The position numbers were made by a program, and so were the translations under genes. 64,000 nt of DNA from Paracoccaceae bacterium. GTDB taxonomy: Bacteria > Pseudomonadota > Alphaproteobacteria > Rhodobacterales > Rhodobacteraceae. Numbering within the stretch: position 1 is the stretch's first letter; the number at the start of each line of letters is the position of its first letter. The notes beneath the pieces were generated by a model that was not told the DNA's origin, ran no database searches, and saw only the letters and a program-made list of their open reading frames with translations. The stretch lies in the NCBI GenBank assembly GCA_009842205.1, contig VYFX01000079.1:1-64000 (forward strand), written 5' to 3'. This document shows positions 35,539-43,789 of the stretch, piece by piece.

Positions 35539-37134
35539 ATGTCAGACAGTGAAATTGTTTTTCAAGAAGATTTAGATGAGCCGCAAATCCACGTCGCTGA
35601 GGATGGTTTCAGCCGAGTGTACCGCTTGGGTGTGACGAAAGGTCTTCTGAACAAGAAACTCACACAAGAAATTTTGGAATACAAGGACAGGTTCAATATT
35701 CCAGGATTCCGTAAGGGCAAGGCCCCATTGAGTGTCATTCTTAATCGTGTTCCGGAGAAGGAAAAGGAAGAATTCCTGCAGAGATATGTCAGGGAACAAA
35801 TTCAAGAACATTTGCACGATTCAGACAAAATTGTCATAGGTACACCTGAAATAGATACGGACTATACAAACGAAACCGATATGGTCGCCAAGATATCGGT
35901 TTCCTACGAGGTATCTCCTGAAGTCCAGGACTTGGATTATGACAAGTATTCCATCATAAAACTCGTACCGGAGGATAGGGAAAAGTTGCTGGAAAAGATC
36001 AGACAGGATTTTTTGGCTGCCAACCCGGAAAAGGTAACCCAAGACAAGGATTATAAATCCGAAATTGGGGATTATCTGATGGTTGACATGACAATTGAGG
36101 CACCGGGTACAAGTGCTGATGGGTATATTGATAAGGCCAGAGAGGTATTGGTCGAAGACAATTCAAGTATTTATGATGTGAAGTTCAATTCCATCGGACT
36201 GGTTATGGATGAGGAGTTCACGATAGAATCGGAATTGCCTTCATTTTATGATGGTTTTGAAGAAGCAGGTAAGCCTTGTAAGTTTCATTTCAAAATAGCA
36301 GAAGTGCTCAAAGGCAGTATATTAGACGAGCCCACCCAGGAAATGGCAAAAAAATTCGGCTTCGAGTCGGTTGAGGAATTGGATGTAGAACTTTTGAATA
36401 GGAAATTGCAACAATTTGAAAGTATATCCGCACACCTCATGACTGATCAATTCGTACTTACAATGGAAAATGAACTGGATTTTGATGTTCCGAAAAAGGT
36501 ACTGAATTCAACGATGGAAAATCTTTGGTTCGAGGAGAACAAAGATGATTCAAAATCCGAAACTGCAAATCCCGAAGAGGATGACGAAAAGAATGAAAAG
36601 GATTCCGATGATATAGAAAATGGGGAAACAGAGCTTGGTTCATCGAAAAAGGATGATGAAGATACCTCGAATAATGGTTCAGGTGAAGACTCGAAAAGAG
36701 TTGATTGGGATACCATTGATGCCGAAAAAGTTACAGAAATAAGGAATATCGCACTCAACCAGGTCAGGTACATGATCCTCCTTAAAAACATAGCAAAAAA
36801 GGAAGATATAAAAGCAACCAGGGAAGAGATTGTTGACGAGTGGGCTGTTATGCTTGCACGCTACAATCAATCCCCTCATATAAATATGGAAGAACTCAGA
36901 AGCAGAATTAAGTATGAAGACATTCCGGATTATTTTGCCTTAAGTTCCCAAAACAAAATTGTTTCATACAAGGTGGAACAATTCATCATGGGCAAGGTAG
37001 GTAACACTGAAATGAAAGTAAGTTTTGAAAAACTTATGGAAATACGGCAAATGGAGCGAGAGAAATTGATTGCATTCATGGAATCAGATCATTCGGACCA
37101 GGAAAACAAACCGGACAAGGATTACCAAAGTTGA
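35539..37134 (+). CDS. tig: Trigger factor, with an acidic insertion
   Basis: A ribosome-bound peptidyl-prolyl isomerase chaperone, 531 residues, which is about 100 longer than usual. The ribosome-binding signature FRKGKAP is intact in the N-terminal domain (near residue 55), followed by the PPIase and C-terminal arm domains. Residues about 330-387 (36530-36700) are a low-complexity insertion rich in Glu, Asp, Ser and Lys, for example EDDEKNEKDSDD. ATG 35539 is chosen; a TTG lies six bases earlier. The overall similarity to other trigger factors is low outside the signature. clpP and clpX follow, the classic order. Confidence 0.88.
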   Translation: MSDSEIVFQEDLDEPQIHVAEDGFSRVYRLGVTKGLLNKKLTQEILEYKDRFNIPGFRKGKAPLSVILNRVPEKEKEEFLQRYVREQIQEHLHDSDKIVIGTPEIDTDYTNETDMVAKISVSYEVSPEVQDLDYDKYSIIKLVPEDREKLLEKIRQDFLAANPEKVTQDKDYKSEIGDYLMVDMTIEAPGTSADGYIDKAREVLVEDNSSIYDVKFNSIGLVMDEEFTIESELPSFYDGFEEAGKPCKFHFKIAEVLKGSILDEPTQEMAKKFGFESVEELDVELLNRKLQQFESISAHLMTDQFVLTMENELDFDVPKKVLNSTMENLWFEENKDDSKSETANPEEDDEKNEKDSDDIENGETELGSSKKDDEDTSNNGSGEDSKRVDWDTIDAEKVTEIRNIALNQVRYMILLKNIAKKEDIKATREEIVDEWAVMLARYNQSPHINMEELRSRIKYEDIPDYFALSSQNKIVSYKVEQFIMGKVGNTEMKVSFEKLMEIRQMEREKLIAFMESDHSDQENKPDKDYQS

Positions 37135-37149
37135 AATAAGGCAGATGAA

Positions 37150-37767
37150 ATGGACCCTTTGAAAAATGCATTGATTCCTACAGTAGATGAGCAAACTCCA
37201 CGAGGAGAAAAACGATATGATATTTTCTCCAAGCTGTTGAAGGAGAGAATTGTTTTTGTGTGTGGCGAAATAAACGAGGAAGTGTCGACACTTGCCGTTG
37301 CCCAATTGCTGTTTCTGGAATCCGAAAATCCAAAATCGGAAATCTTCATGTATATCAACAGTCCCGGTGGTGAAGTGGATTCGGGGCTGGCCATTTATGA
37401 TGCCATGCAATATGTTTCCCCACCAGTTTCCACGCTGGCATTTGGGCGAGCTGCCTCCATGGGAGCCCTGTTGTTGACTGCCGGAGCACCGGGCAAACGA
37501 TATTCGCTACCCCATTGCTCGCTTATGGTACATCAATCAATGGGAGGATTTCGGGGAAGATTCAGTGATGTTACCATACATTATGATCATATGAAACAAC
37601 GAGAAAACACCTTGCGGGACATACTCATGAAGCATACGGGAAGGACCAGGGATGAAGTGAGTGATGCCATCAGGGATGGTGACAAGCATCTCAACCCCCA
37701 GCAGGCTCTTGAGTGGGGGTTGATTGACAAAATTGTTACAACTCGTTCAAATGAGTCAGGGGAATAA
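37150..37767 (+). CDS. clpP: ATP-dependent Clp protease proteolytic subunit
   Basis: A 205-residue serine peptidase that forms a double heptamer with ClpX. The catalytic triad is Ser103 (GRAASMGALLL), His128 (SLMVHQSMGG) and Asp178 (RDGDKHLNP). The INSPGGEVDSG block is intact. The handle region after the active His (FRGRFSDVTIHYDHMKQRE) differs from the usual QATDIEIHA-type sequence, so it is a divergent ClpP. It lies 15 bp after tig and 74 bp before clpX. Confidence 0.92.
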   Translation: MDPLKNALIPTVDEQTPRGEKRYDIFSKLLKERIVFVCGEINEEVSTLAVAQLLFLESENPKSEIFMYINSPGGEVDSGLAIYDAMQYVSPPVSTLAFGRAASMGALLLTAGAPGKRYSLPHCSLMVHQSMGGFRGRFSDVTIHYDHMKQRENTLRDILMKHTGRTRDEVSDAIRDGDKHLNPQQALEWGLIDKIVTTRSNESGE

Positions 37768-37841
37768 ACCTTTTTCCATTTTTTTTGGTATTAGGTTAAT
37801 ATCAACTATAACCGTTTTGACAGTAAATTGGGTGTTCGTTC

Positions 37842-39104
37842 ATGGTAAATCAGACTCCACCTGAAGATAGTGAACTTCTCTGTTCATTCTGCAGTAAAAG
37901 CAAAAGTGAGGTCAAGAAGCTAATTGCTGGTCCCAAGGTCTACATGTGTGATGAATGTGTAGAGCTTTCTGTGGAGATAATCAAACAGGATAAAGAGGTA
38001 ATTTCACGAAAGCAGGGACATCAGTCGACACCACCACAGGAAATCTACCGGTTTCTTGATGATTATGTGATCGGCCAGTCCCATGCCAAGAAAGTGCTAT
38101 CCGTAGCGGTTTACAACCATTACAAGATGTTGAATAACCTGGATACCGATCTCGGTGTTGAAATCGCCAAGTCCAACATTCTATTGATTGGTCCTACCGG
38201 CTGTGGCAAAACCCTGCTTGCCCAGACCCTGGCCAAATTGCTGGATGTTCCCTTTACCATGGCTGATGCCACGACGCTTACAGAAGCCGGGTATGTAGGC
38301 GAGGATGTTGAAAACATAATCCTCAGGTTACTGCAGGCCGCAGAATATAATGTATCGAAAGCCCAGCGTGGAATCGTCTATATTGATGAGTTGGACAAGA
38401 TTACCCGTAAAACCGACAATCCATCGATTACCAGGGATGTAAGTGGAGAAGGCGTCCAACAGGCATTGCTCAAGATTATAGAGGGCACGATTACCTCCAT
38501 CCCACCCAGGGGAGGAAGAAAACATCCACAGCAGGAATTCCTGCAGGTGGATACTACAAATATTCTGTTTATTTGTGGTGGTGCCTTTGCTGGTTTGGAG
38601 AAGGTAATTCAAAAACGTACCAGACCATCAGCCCTCGGATTTGAAGTGGAAATTTCCGATCTGGAAACCAAGGGGTTGAGTGAACTTCTGGAGGATCTGG
38701 AGCCCGAGGATTTGATGAAATTCGGCCTCATCCCTGAATTTGTCGGTAGGTTGCCAGTCGTTGCAACCTTGAATGAGCTCGATGAGGATGCCTTGGTCAG
38801 GGTACTTACAGAACCTAAGAATTCACTTATCAAGCAATTCAAAAAACTTTTTGATCTGGATGGCATCAAGTTGACTTTCACTGACGAGGCAATCAGGGCC
38901 ATAGCCCGAAAGGCGACAGAATTGAAGACTGGTGCCAGGGGGCTGAGGTCCATCATTGAACAAATATTGCTGGATACCATGTTTGAATTGCCACTGGACG
39001 AAAGCGTGGTTGAAATTGTTGTCAATGAGGAATGTGTCGTATCGAACACGGCACCAATGAAGTTCTATTCTGAAAGTAACCTTTCCAAGGTTGTGGGTTC
39101 CTGA
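37842..39104 (+). CDS. clpX: ATP-dependent Clp protease ATP-binding subunit
   Basis: A 420-residue AAA+ unfoldase that feeds ClpP. The N-terminal zinc-binding domain has Cys14, Cys17, Cys36 and Cys39. Walker A GPTGCGKT (117-124), Walker B YIDELDKI, the pore loop GYVGEDVEN and sensor-2 [10 protein letters not shown] are present. The ClpP-docking loop, usually IGF, reads ALGFEV here (near residue 265), a plausible conservative variant. No lon or hupB follows; the next gene, with 2 bp between, is the NDUFA12 gene. Confidence 0.95.
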   Translation: MVNQTPPEDSELLCSFCSKSKSEVKKLIAGPKVYMCDECVELSVEIIKQDKEVISRKQGHQSTPPQEIYRFLDDYVIGQSHAKKVLSVAVYNHYKMLNNLDTDLGVEIAKSNILLIGPTGCGKTLLAQTLAKLLDVPFTMADATTLTEAGYVGEDVENIILRLLQAAEYNVSKAQRGIVYIDELDKITRKTDNPSITRDVSGEGVQQALLKIIEGTITSIPPRGGRKHPQQEFLQVDTTNILFICGGAFAGLEKVIQKRTRPSALGFEVEISDLETKGLSELLEDLEPEDLMKFGLIPEFVGRLPVVATLNELDEDALVRVLTEPKNSLIKQFKKLFDLDGIKLTFTDEAIRAIARKATELKTGARGLRSIIEQILLDTMFELPLDESVVEIVVNEECVVSNTAPMKFYSESNLSKVVGS

Positions 39105-39106
39105 AT

Positions 39107-39493
39107 ATGTCGGGATTGATTAACTTTGTTGTTCGCTTGCTGACCTGGTGGAATTCCCAGACCTTGGGAACCCAGATCTACACGTGGCACAAGGGGCAGA
39201 AGGTTGGTGAGGATCCCGAGGGCAATGCCTTTTACCAGACGAAGGATGGCAAAAGAAGGTGGGTGGTTTATCGAGGCAATATAGAGGCCAGCAGGGTTTC
39301 GCCACAATGGCATGGTTGGTTGCATCATACCTTTGAACATCCGCCAACCGAGGACCCGCTTCCTATGAATGAATGGGAAAAATCCCATATTGAAAACAAG
39401 ACCGGTATGCCGGAAGCATATTCTCCGCTTGGATCATTACGAGGAAAAAGGAAGGATTTGACCCGGGATTATATTCCCTGGAGTCCCGAATAA
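39107..39493 (+). CDS. NADH:ubiquinone oxidoreductase NDUFA12-family subunit
   Basis: A 128-residue accessory protein homologous to the mitochondrial complex I subunit NDUFA12 (B17.2). The conserved core WRRWVVYRG-like stretch (KRRWVVYRGNIEASRVSPQW) and WHGWLHHTFEHPPTEDPLP, plus a C-terminal acidic YIPWSPE, identify it. It is found in alphaproteobacteria and mitochondria and supports the phylum-level assignment of this window. It starts 2 bp after clpX and is followed by mlaD-like and DUF2155 genes. Confidence 0.93.
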   Translation: MSGLINFVVRLLTWWNSQTLGTQIYTWHKGQKVGEDPEGNAFYQTKDGKRRWVVYRGNIEASRVSPQWHGWLHHTFEHPPTEDPLPMNEWEKSHIENKTGMPEAYSPLGSLRGKRKDLTRDYIPWSPE

Positions 39494-39507
39494 ATCAGGT
39501 AGAATTT

Positions 39508-39951
39508 ATGGCCGAAAACAAATTGGAAGTAGTTGTTGGTGCAGCTGTCCTATTGATTGCCGGAATCTTTTTCTACCTTCTCCTGCTTGAAAACGACTCC
39601 TTTTCGGAAGAAGGGGGGTATGAGTTGGTGGCAGAATTCAATTCCGCACAAGGTGTTTCAGTCGGCACCGATGTCAAGCTGGCAGGAATAGCGGTAGGTT
39701 CGGTTACGGACATGACCATAAATCCGGAGACGTACAAGGCAGATGTGAGATTGATAATCAGATCGGATCTGGACATACCTGTTGACAGTTTTCTTGCCGT
39801 GTCCTCCGAAGGATTGCTCGGGGGAAATTTTATTGAAATCCTCCCGGGCATTGATTTCGAGTATTTTCAACCTGGTGAAAAAGTGGTTCAAACCCAATCA
39901 TCTGTTGATTTTATGAGCGTTATGGCAGGTTTCGCAGATTCGCAAAACTGA
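39508..39951 (+). CDS. mlaD: MlaD/MCE-family outer-membrane lipid transport protein
   Basis: A 147-residue single-span protein of the MCE family. Residues 9-27 (VVVGAAVLLIAGIFFYLLL) are a membrane anchor and the periplasmic part holds one MCE domain (ELVAEFNSAQGVSVGTDVKL and GIAVGSVTDMTINPE). MlaD hexamers ferry phospholipid between inner and outer membranes. No mlaE, mlaF or mlaC is near, so it works with Mla genes elsewhere. Spacing: 14 bp after NDUFA12, 2 bp before DUF2155, as in many alphaproteobacteria. Confidence 0.85.
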   Translation: MAENKLEVVVGAAVLLIAGIFFYLLLLENDSFSEEGGYELVAEFNSAQGVSVGTDVKLAGIAVGSVTDMTINPETYKADVRLIIRSDLDIPVDSFLAVSSEGLLGGNFIEILPGIDFEYFQPGEKVVQTQSSVDFMSVMAGFADSQN

Positions 39952-39953
39952 AG

Positions 39954-40349
39954 ATGCGGCGTCTGGCATATATTTTCCTGACAGGTCTCCTGCTTCCAGG
40001 TATTGCCTTTTCTCAGGCAAGCCTCCAAGGTGATGGAGCCATATTGAGATCTCTTGATACCATAACCGGCAGGGTCATGGATCTGGCAATGGAAGTGGGG
40101 CAAAGCACCGAATTCAAGCACTTTGAAATTACCCTTGAGGAGTGCAGGTTTCTACCTGAAAACCCAGTAAAATTTTCCTATGCTTATGTCACCATCACAG
40201 ATCAGAGAGATCAATCGGCTTTATATTCCGCCTGGATGATTTCACACTCACCAGCCTTGTCGGCATTTGAACATCCACGTTTTGATTTCTGGTTAATCCG
40301 CTGTACCACACTAGTACCCGAAACTTCCAATGGTATGGAAGAAAACTGA
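39954..40349 (+). CDS. DUF2155-domain exported protein
   Basis: A 131-residue protein with a signal peptide (cleavage near FSQA, residue 22) and the DUF2155 core TITGRVMDLAMEVGQS and SAWMISHSPALSAFEHP ... FDFWLIRC. Two conserved Cys (near 49 and 117) may form a disulfide. The family is alphaproteobacterial and usually next to aat, accC and NDUFA12 genes; its function is not established. Its 3' end (from 40211) overlaps the aat gene on the other strand by 139 bp, and the overlapping part includes the conserved C-terminal block. Confidence 0.9.
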   Translation: MRRLAYIFLTGLLLPGIAFSQASLQGDGAILRSLDTITGRVMDLAMEVGQSTEFKHFEITLEECRFLPENPVKFSYAYVTITDQRDQSALYSAWMISHSPALSAFEHPRFDFWLIRCTTLVPETSNGMEEN

Positions 40350-40921
40350 ACATTTGTCTTGAGACAGGCCTCACCAATCAAGCTCAGAAACTCGCTTTCC
40401 GAAATTTCCCTCCCACCCATTTTTGCCAGATGCAAACTAGGCATCTGGGCATCCAAAACCTCGAAGCCTGTACGATTCAGGTGGTCAACAAGATAAACGA
40501 GGGCGATCTTGGAAGCATCAGATTTGACGAAGAACATGCTTTCACCAAAAAATACACCCCCTATGGTAACTCCGTAAAGCCCTCCGACAAGGTCATCGCC
40601 TTCCCATACTTCAAGAGAATGAACAAGGTCAATTTTGCTCAGCTGGATATAAATGTGCTTTACTGCAGGATTGATCCATGTTGATTTTCGCTTGGAGCAT
40701 TGGTCAATGACCAGATGAGCGTTCTTGTTTATGGTCAATTGAAATGGGTTTGACCTGATTTTTCGCCTTAACCTTTTTGAAACCCGCAAATCATCCAGTG
40801 GTATGATAAATCGTTCCTTTGACCTTACCCATTTGAAGGAATATGGGTCATCTTCATCACCCATGATGAAATTACCCTGATGATAGTTCAATATGAATTG
40901 TTCGACAAACCCATCAGTCAT
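40211..40921 (-). CDS. aat: Leucyl/phenylalanyl-tRNA--protein transferase, with a C-terminal extension
   Basis: A 236-residue N-end rule enzyme that adds Leu or Phe from aminoacyl-tRNA to proteins with N-terminal Lys or Arg, marking them for ClpAP-type degradation. Motifs GGLYGVTIGGVFFGESMFF and AQMPSLHLAKMGGREISESE are typical. The conserved domain ends near residue 190; about 46 further residues (to AEYKAD) are encoded over the end of the convergent DUF2155 gene and look non-conserved. No ClpS is near. The gene is last in a minus-strand group with accC and accB. Confidence 0.88.
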   Translation of the reverse strand: MTDGFVEQFILNYHQGNFIMGDEDDPYSFKWVRSKERFIIPLDDLRVSKRLRRKIRSNPFQLTINKNAHLVIDQCSKRKSTWINPAVKHIYIQLSKIDLVHSLEVWEGDDLVGGLYGVTIGGVFFGESMFFVKSDASKIALVYLVDHLNRTGFEVLDAQMPSLHLAKMGGREISESEFLSLIGEACLKTNVQFSSIPLEVSGTSVVQRINQKSKRGCSNADKAGECEIIQAEYKAD

Positions 40922-40940
40922 TTAATACTAATTGCAGCTC

Positions 40941-42311
40941 CTAATTGTTTTTCAACAAATCACCATTTTCCTTTAACCATTTCTCCAGCCAATGGATATC
41001 ATATCTTGATTCCAGGAAATCCTTGTCTTCAAGAAGCAACTGGAAAAGAGGTGCGGTTGTGCTGATTGGGTGAACGATCAGTTCCTCCAAGGCCCGCTTC
41101 AATTTGGCGATAGCCAAGGTTCTGTTTTCACCATGTGATATCAATTTGCCAATCAGGCTGTCGTAGTTTGGTGGCACCGAATAACCGTTGTAAAGGAACG
41201 AGTCCATTCTGATACCCAAGCCCCCGGGTGAATGGTACAAGCCTACCTTGCCAGGACAGGGAATGAAATCAGGTACGGTTTCAGCATTAATTCTAACCTC
41301 GATGGAGTGTCCCCTGGCCTTGAGGTCTTCCTGCTTGATTTCCAAGGCGTTGCCAGAAGCAACCTTGATCTGTTCCTTGACCAGGTCAATGCCATATATT
41401 GCTTCTGTAACAGGATGTTCGACCTGCAGACGGGTATTCATTTCAATAAAATAAAATTGTCCGCTATCATACAAAAACTCGATGGTTCCCACCCCCTTGT
41501 AACCCATCTCGGCAATTGCCTTGGAACAAATTTGACCTATTTCCATTCTGGTCTGGCTATCAAGAACTGGGCTGGGTGCTTCTTCAAGCAGTTTCTGGTG
41601 ACGTCTTTGGATCGTACAATCCCGTTCCCCCAGGTGAACGGCATTTCCCTGACCATCACCCAGAACCTGGATTTCGATATGTCGGCCATGTGGGAGAAAC
41701 TTTTCCAAATAAACTTCTTCATTGCCAAAACTGGCACCAGCCTCCTGCTGGGCGGCATGATAGGCCAGTTCAAGATCATCTTCGGATCTGACCACCTTCA
41801 TGCCTCGACCCCCACCACCGGCAGAAGCCTTTACAATGACCGGATATCCAATGTCACTGGCGACACTCCGGGCCATTTCAACGGTATTGATGCTCTCATT
41901 TGGCCCTGGCACACATGGAACACCAAGACCCAGCATTGTTTCCTTGGCAGTAATCTTGTCTCCCATGAGTTTGATATGCTTGGAGGAAGGACCAATGAAG
42001 GTGATATCATGGTCTTCCAACTGTTCGACGAATTCGGAATTTTCAGACAGAAAACCATAGCCCGGATGTACGGCATGTGAACCGGTAATTTCGCAAGCTG
42101 AGATAATGGCGGAGATCGACAAGTAGCTTTCCTTGTTATCCGGGGACCTGGGTTTGCCTATGCATACGGCTTCATCGGCCATCCGGACATGCATGGCGTC
42201 CTGATCAACAGTTGTGTGGACAGCTACGGTAGCAATCCCCATCTCCTTGCAAGTCCTGATTATTCTAAGGGATATTTCGCCACGGTTGGCAATGAGTATT
42301 TTTGAAATCAT
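40941..42311 (-). CDS. accC: Acetyl-CoA carboxylase biotin carboxylase subunit
   Basis: A 456-residue ATP-grasp enzyme that carboxylates the biotin of AccB. Motifs: N-terminal NRGEISLRIIRTCKEMG, ATP-grasp glycine loop GGGGRGMK, and EMNTRLQVEHPVTE with catalytic residues. It follows accB by 53 bp on the same strand, the normal order, and precedes aat by 19 bp. The first committed step of fatty acid synthesis. Confidence 0.97.
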   Translation of the reverse strand: MISKILIANRGEISLRIIRTCKEMGIATVAVHTTVDQDAMHVRMADEAVCIGKPRSPDNKESYLSISAIISACEITGSHAVHPGYGFLSENSEFVEQLEDHDITFIGPSSKHIKLMGDKITAKETMLGLGVPCVPGPNESINTVEMARSVASDIGYPVIVKASAGGGGRGMKVVRSEDDLELAYHAAQQEAGASFGNEEVYLEKFLPHGRHIEIQVLGDGQGNAVHLGERDCTIQRRHQKLLEEAPSPVLDSQTRMEIGQICSKAIAEMGYKGVGTIEFLYDSGQFYFIEMNTRLQVEHPVTEAIYGIDLVKEQIKVASGNALEIKQEDLKARGHSIEVRINAETVPDFIPCPGKVGLYHSPGGLGIRMDSFLYNGYSVPPNYDSLIGKLISHGENRTLAIAKLKRALEELIVHPISTTAPLFQLLLEDKDFLESRYDIHWLEKWLKENGDLLKNN

Positions 42312-42364
42312 TTTGTTAAAGTTCGTTTAGCTTGACGGGAGATTCAATTGTCAATGGATTGACA

Positions 42365-42835
42365 TCAATCGATAATCATCAGTTCAGAACCGAACTGCAC
42401 CGGTTCCCCATCATCAACCATGACTTTTCGGACAGTACCTGCATGGGGTGCACCAATGAAATTCATAGTCTTCATCGCCTCGATAATAAGAATTGTATCA
42501 CCTTCCTTGACACTTTGACCTATCTGGACAAAGGGAGTCGGAGCCTCGGGACTTTGCTTGAGATAAACGGTTCCAACCATCTCTGATGAAACCAATCCGC
42601 TTTTTTCGGATTGGGTTTCATCCAATTGGGGCGTGGGGTTATGTACTTCGGGGCTAGGAGCAGGGAGTGGTGCAATGTTGGGAACCTGGTATCCACTAGA
42701 ATAATGTGCCATCCTCAATTTAATTAGGGATGTATCCCCTTCCTTGAATTCCACCTCAAATTCTCCAAGTTCCTTTTCCTTGAACAAATCCATGAGTTTG
42801 GAAATCAATTCCAATTTCGAGTCTTGCTTGGCCAC
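42365..42835 (-). CDS. accB: Acetyl-CoA carboxylase biotin carboxyl carrier protein
   Basis: A 156-residue carrier. The C-terminal biotinyl domain has the modification site EAMKTMNF with Lys122. A proline-rich linker (PAPSPEVHNPTPQ) links it to the N-terminal helical part. It is co-transcribed with accC. In many alphaproteobacteria aroQ lies just upstream; here the upstream gene, with a 32-bp gap, is a DsbA-like thioredoxin gene instead. Confidence 0.97.
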   Translation of the reverse strand: MAKQDSKLELISKLMDLFKEKELGEFEVEFKEGDTSLIKLRMAHYSSGYQVPNIAPLPAPSPEVHNPTPQLDETQSEKSGLVSSEMVGTVYLKQSPEAPTPFVQIGQSVKEGDTILIIEAMKTMNFIGAPHAGTVRKVMVDDGEPVQFGSELMIID

Positions 42836-42867
42836 CTAAACCTCCAAAAATTTACTTGTTATATTTA

Positions 42868-43683
42868 CTAGTTTGTTGCTGTTTTCAATTGATCCAACTC
42901 AAATTGGAATTCTTCAAGAGTCAGAAAACCCCTGATGACCTCTCCACCCAATATAAATGTTGGAGTTGCATTGATTTCCAACGCCTGGGCCAGCTGATAA
43001 TTGGTATTCAAAACATCCTGAACCGAGGAATCAACCATCTTATCCGTCAAAGTCTGCAAATCCAAAGAGGCTATTTCCGCGACTTCGGAAATGATCTTCT
43101 CATTGACGGGCCCCTCAAGAGACAAGAGAAGATCATGAATCATCTCATATTGTTCGGGACCGGCGAGTTGAAATACGGCTATGGCAAGCCTGGATGAAAT
43201 ATCCGATTGTTCACCTAGAATTGGAAATTCCCTGATGACCAGACGCAGGTCGGGATTAGTTTCAATGAGATATTTAATAACCTGTTGGGCACGACGACAA
43301 TAACCACATCGATAATCAACGAATTCTACCAGATTAAGCTCTCCTTCAGGATTACCGCCCACCCAGGAATTCGGGTCATGGAATATTTCGTCCGCATAGA
43401 ATTCAATAAATTCCCTATCCATTTCGAGACTTGCCTCATTTTCCTGTTCTTCCAACCTTTCAATAACATCAAGCAATATTTCGGAGTTATTCAATAAATA
43501 CTCTTTTACCAATTCCCCAAATATTGCCTTTTCGTCAGAACTGAGATTTTCCAGGTCAAAGGCATTGATAGGTGATGCCATGAACAAAAGAAGAAACCCG
43601 ATACCAAGTACCCGTCTCACCAGTCCGGTTAGTTCAATAATTAATAGATAAATATGACAAAACATGCTGAATGCGTTTCTCAT
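42868..43683 (-). CDS. DsbA-family thiol:disulfide oxidoreductase (Com1-like)
   Basis: A 271-residue exported thioredoxin-fold protein. The N-terminal hydrophobic segment (FLLLFMASPINAF) is a signal peptide or anchor, followed by a helical region, then the active site RCGYCRR with Cys126 and Cys129 and, later, a cis-Pro in NATPTFILGG. It should act in the periplasm as a disulfide catalyst. GGAG lies about ten bases before ATG 43683. Its conserved neighbourhood with accB is a common alphaproteobacterial arrangement. Confidence 0.87.
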   Translation of the reverse strand: MRNAFSMFCHIYLLIIELTGLVRRVLGIGFLLLFMASPINAFDLENLSSDEKAIFGELVKEYLLNNSEILLDVIERLEEQENEASLEMDREFIEFYADEIFHDPNSWVGGNPEGELNLVEFVDYRCGYCRRAQQVIKYLIETNPDLRLVIREFPILGEQSDISSRLAIAVFQLAGPEQYEMIHDLLLSLEGPVNEKIISEVAEIASLDLQTLTDKMVDSSVQDVLNTNYQLAQALEINATPTFILGGEVIRGFLTLEEFQFELDQLKTATN

Positions 43684-43789
43684 GATATTGATACTCCTTG
43701 TGTTATTGGGACAAGTTTGAAGTTCTAAGATTCATTATTTTCAAGTTCCATGAAACTTCAAAGCAATTTTTTACCTGTAATCATTTGGA

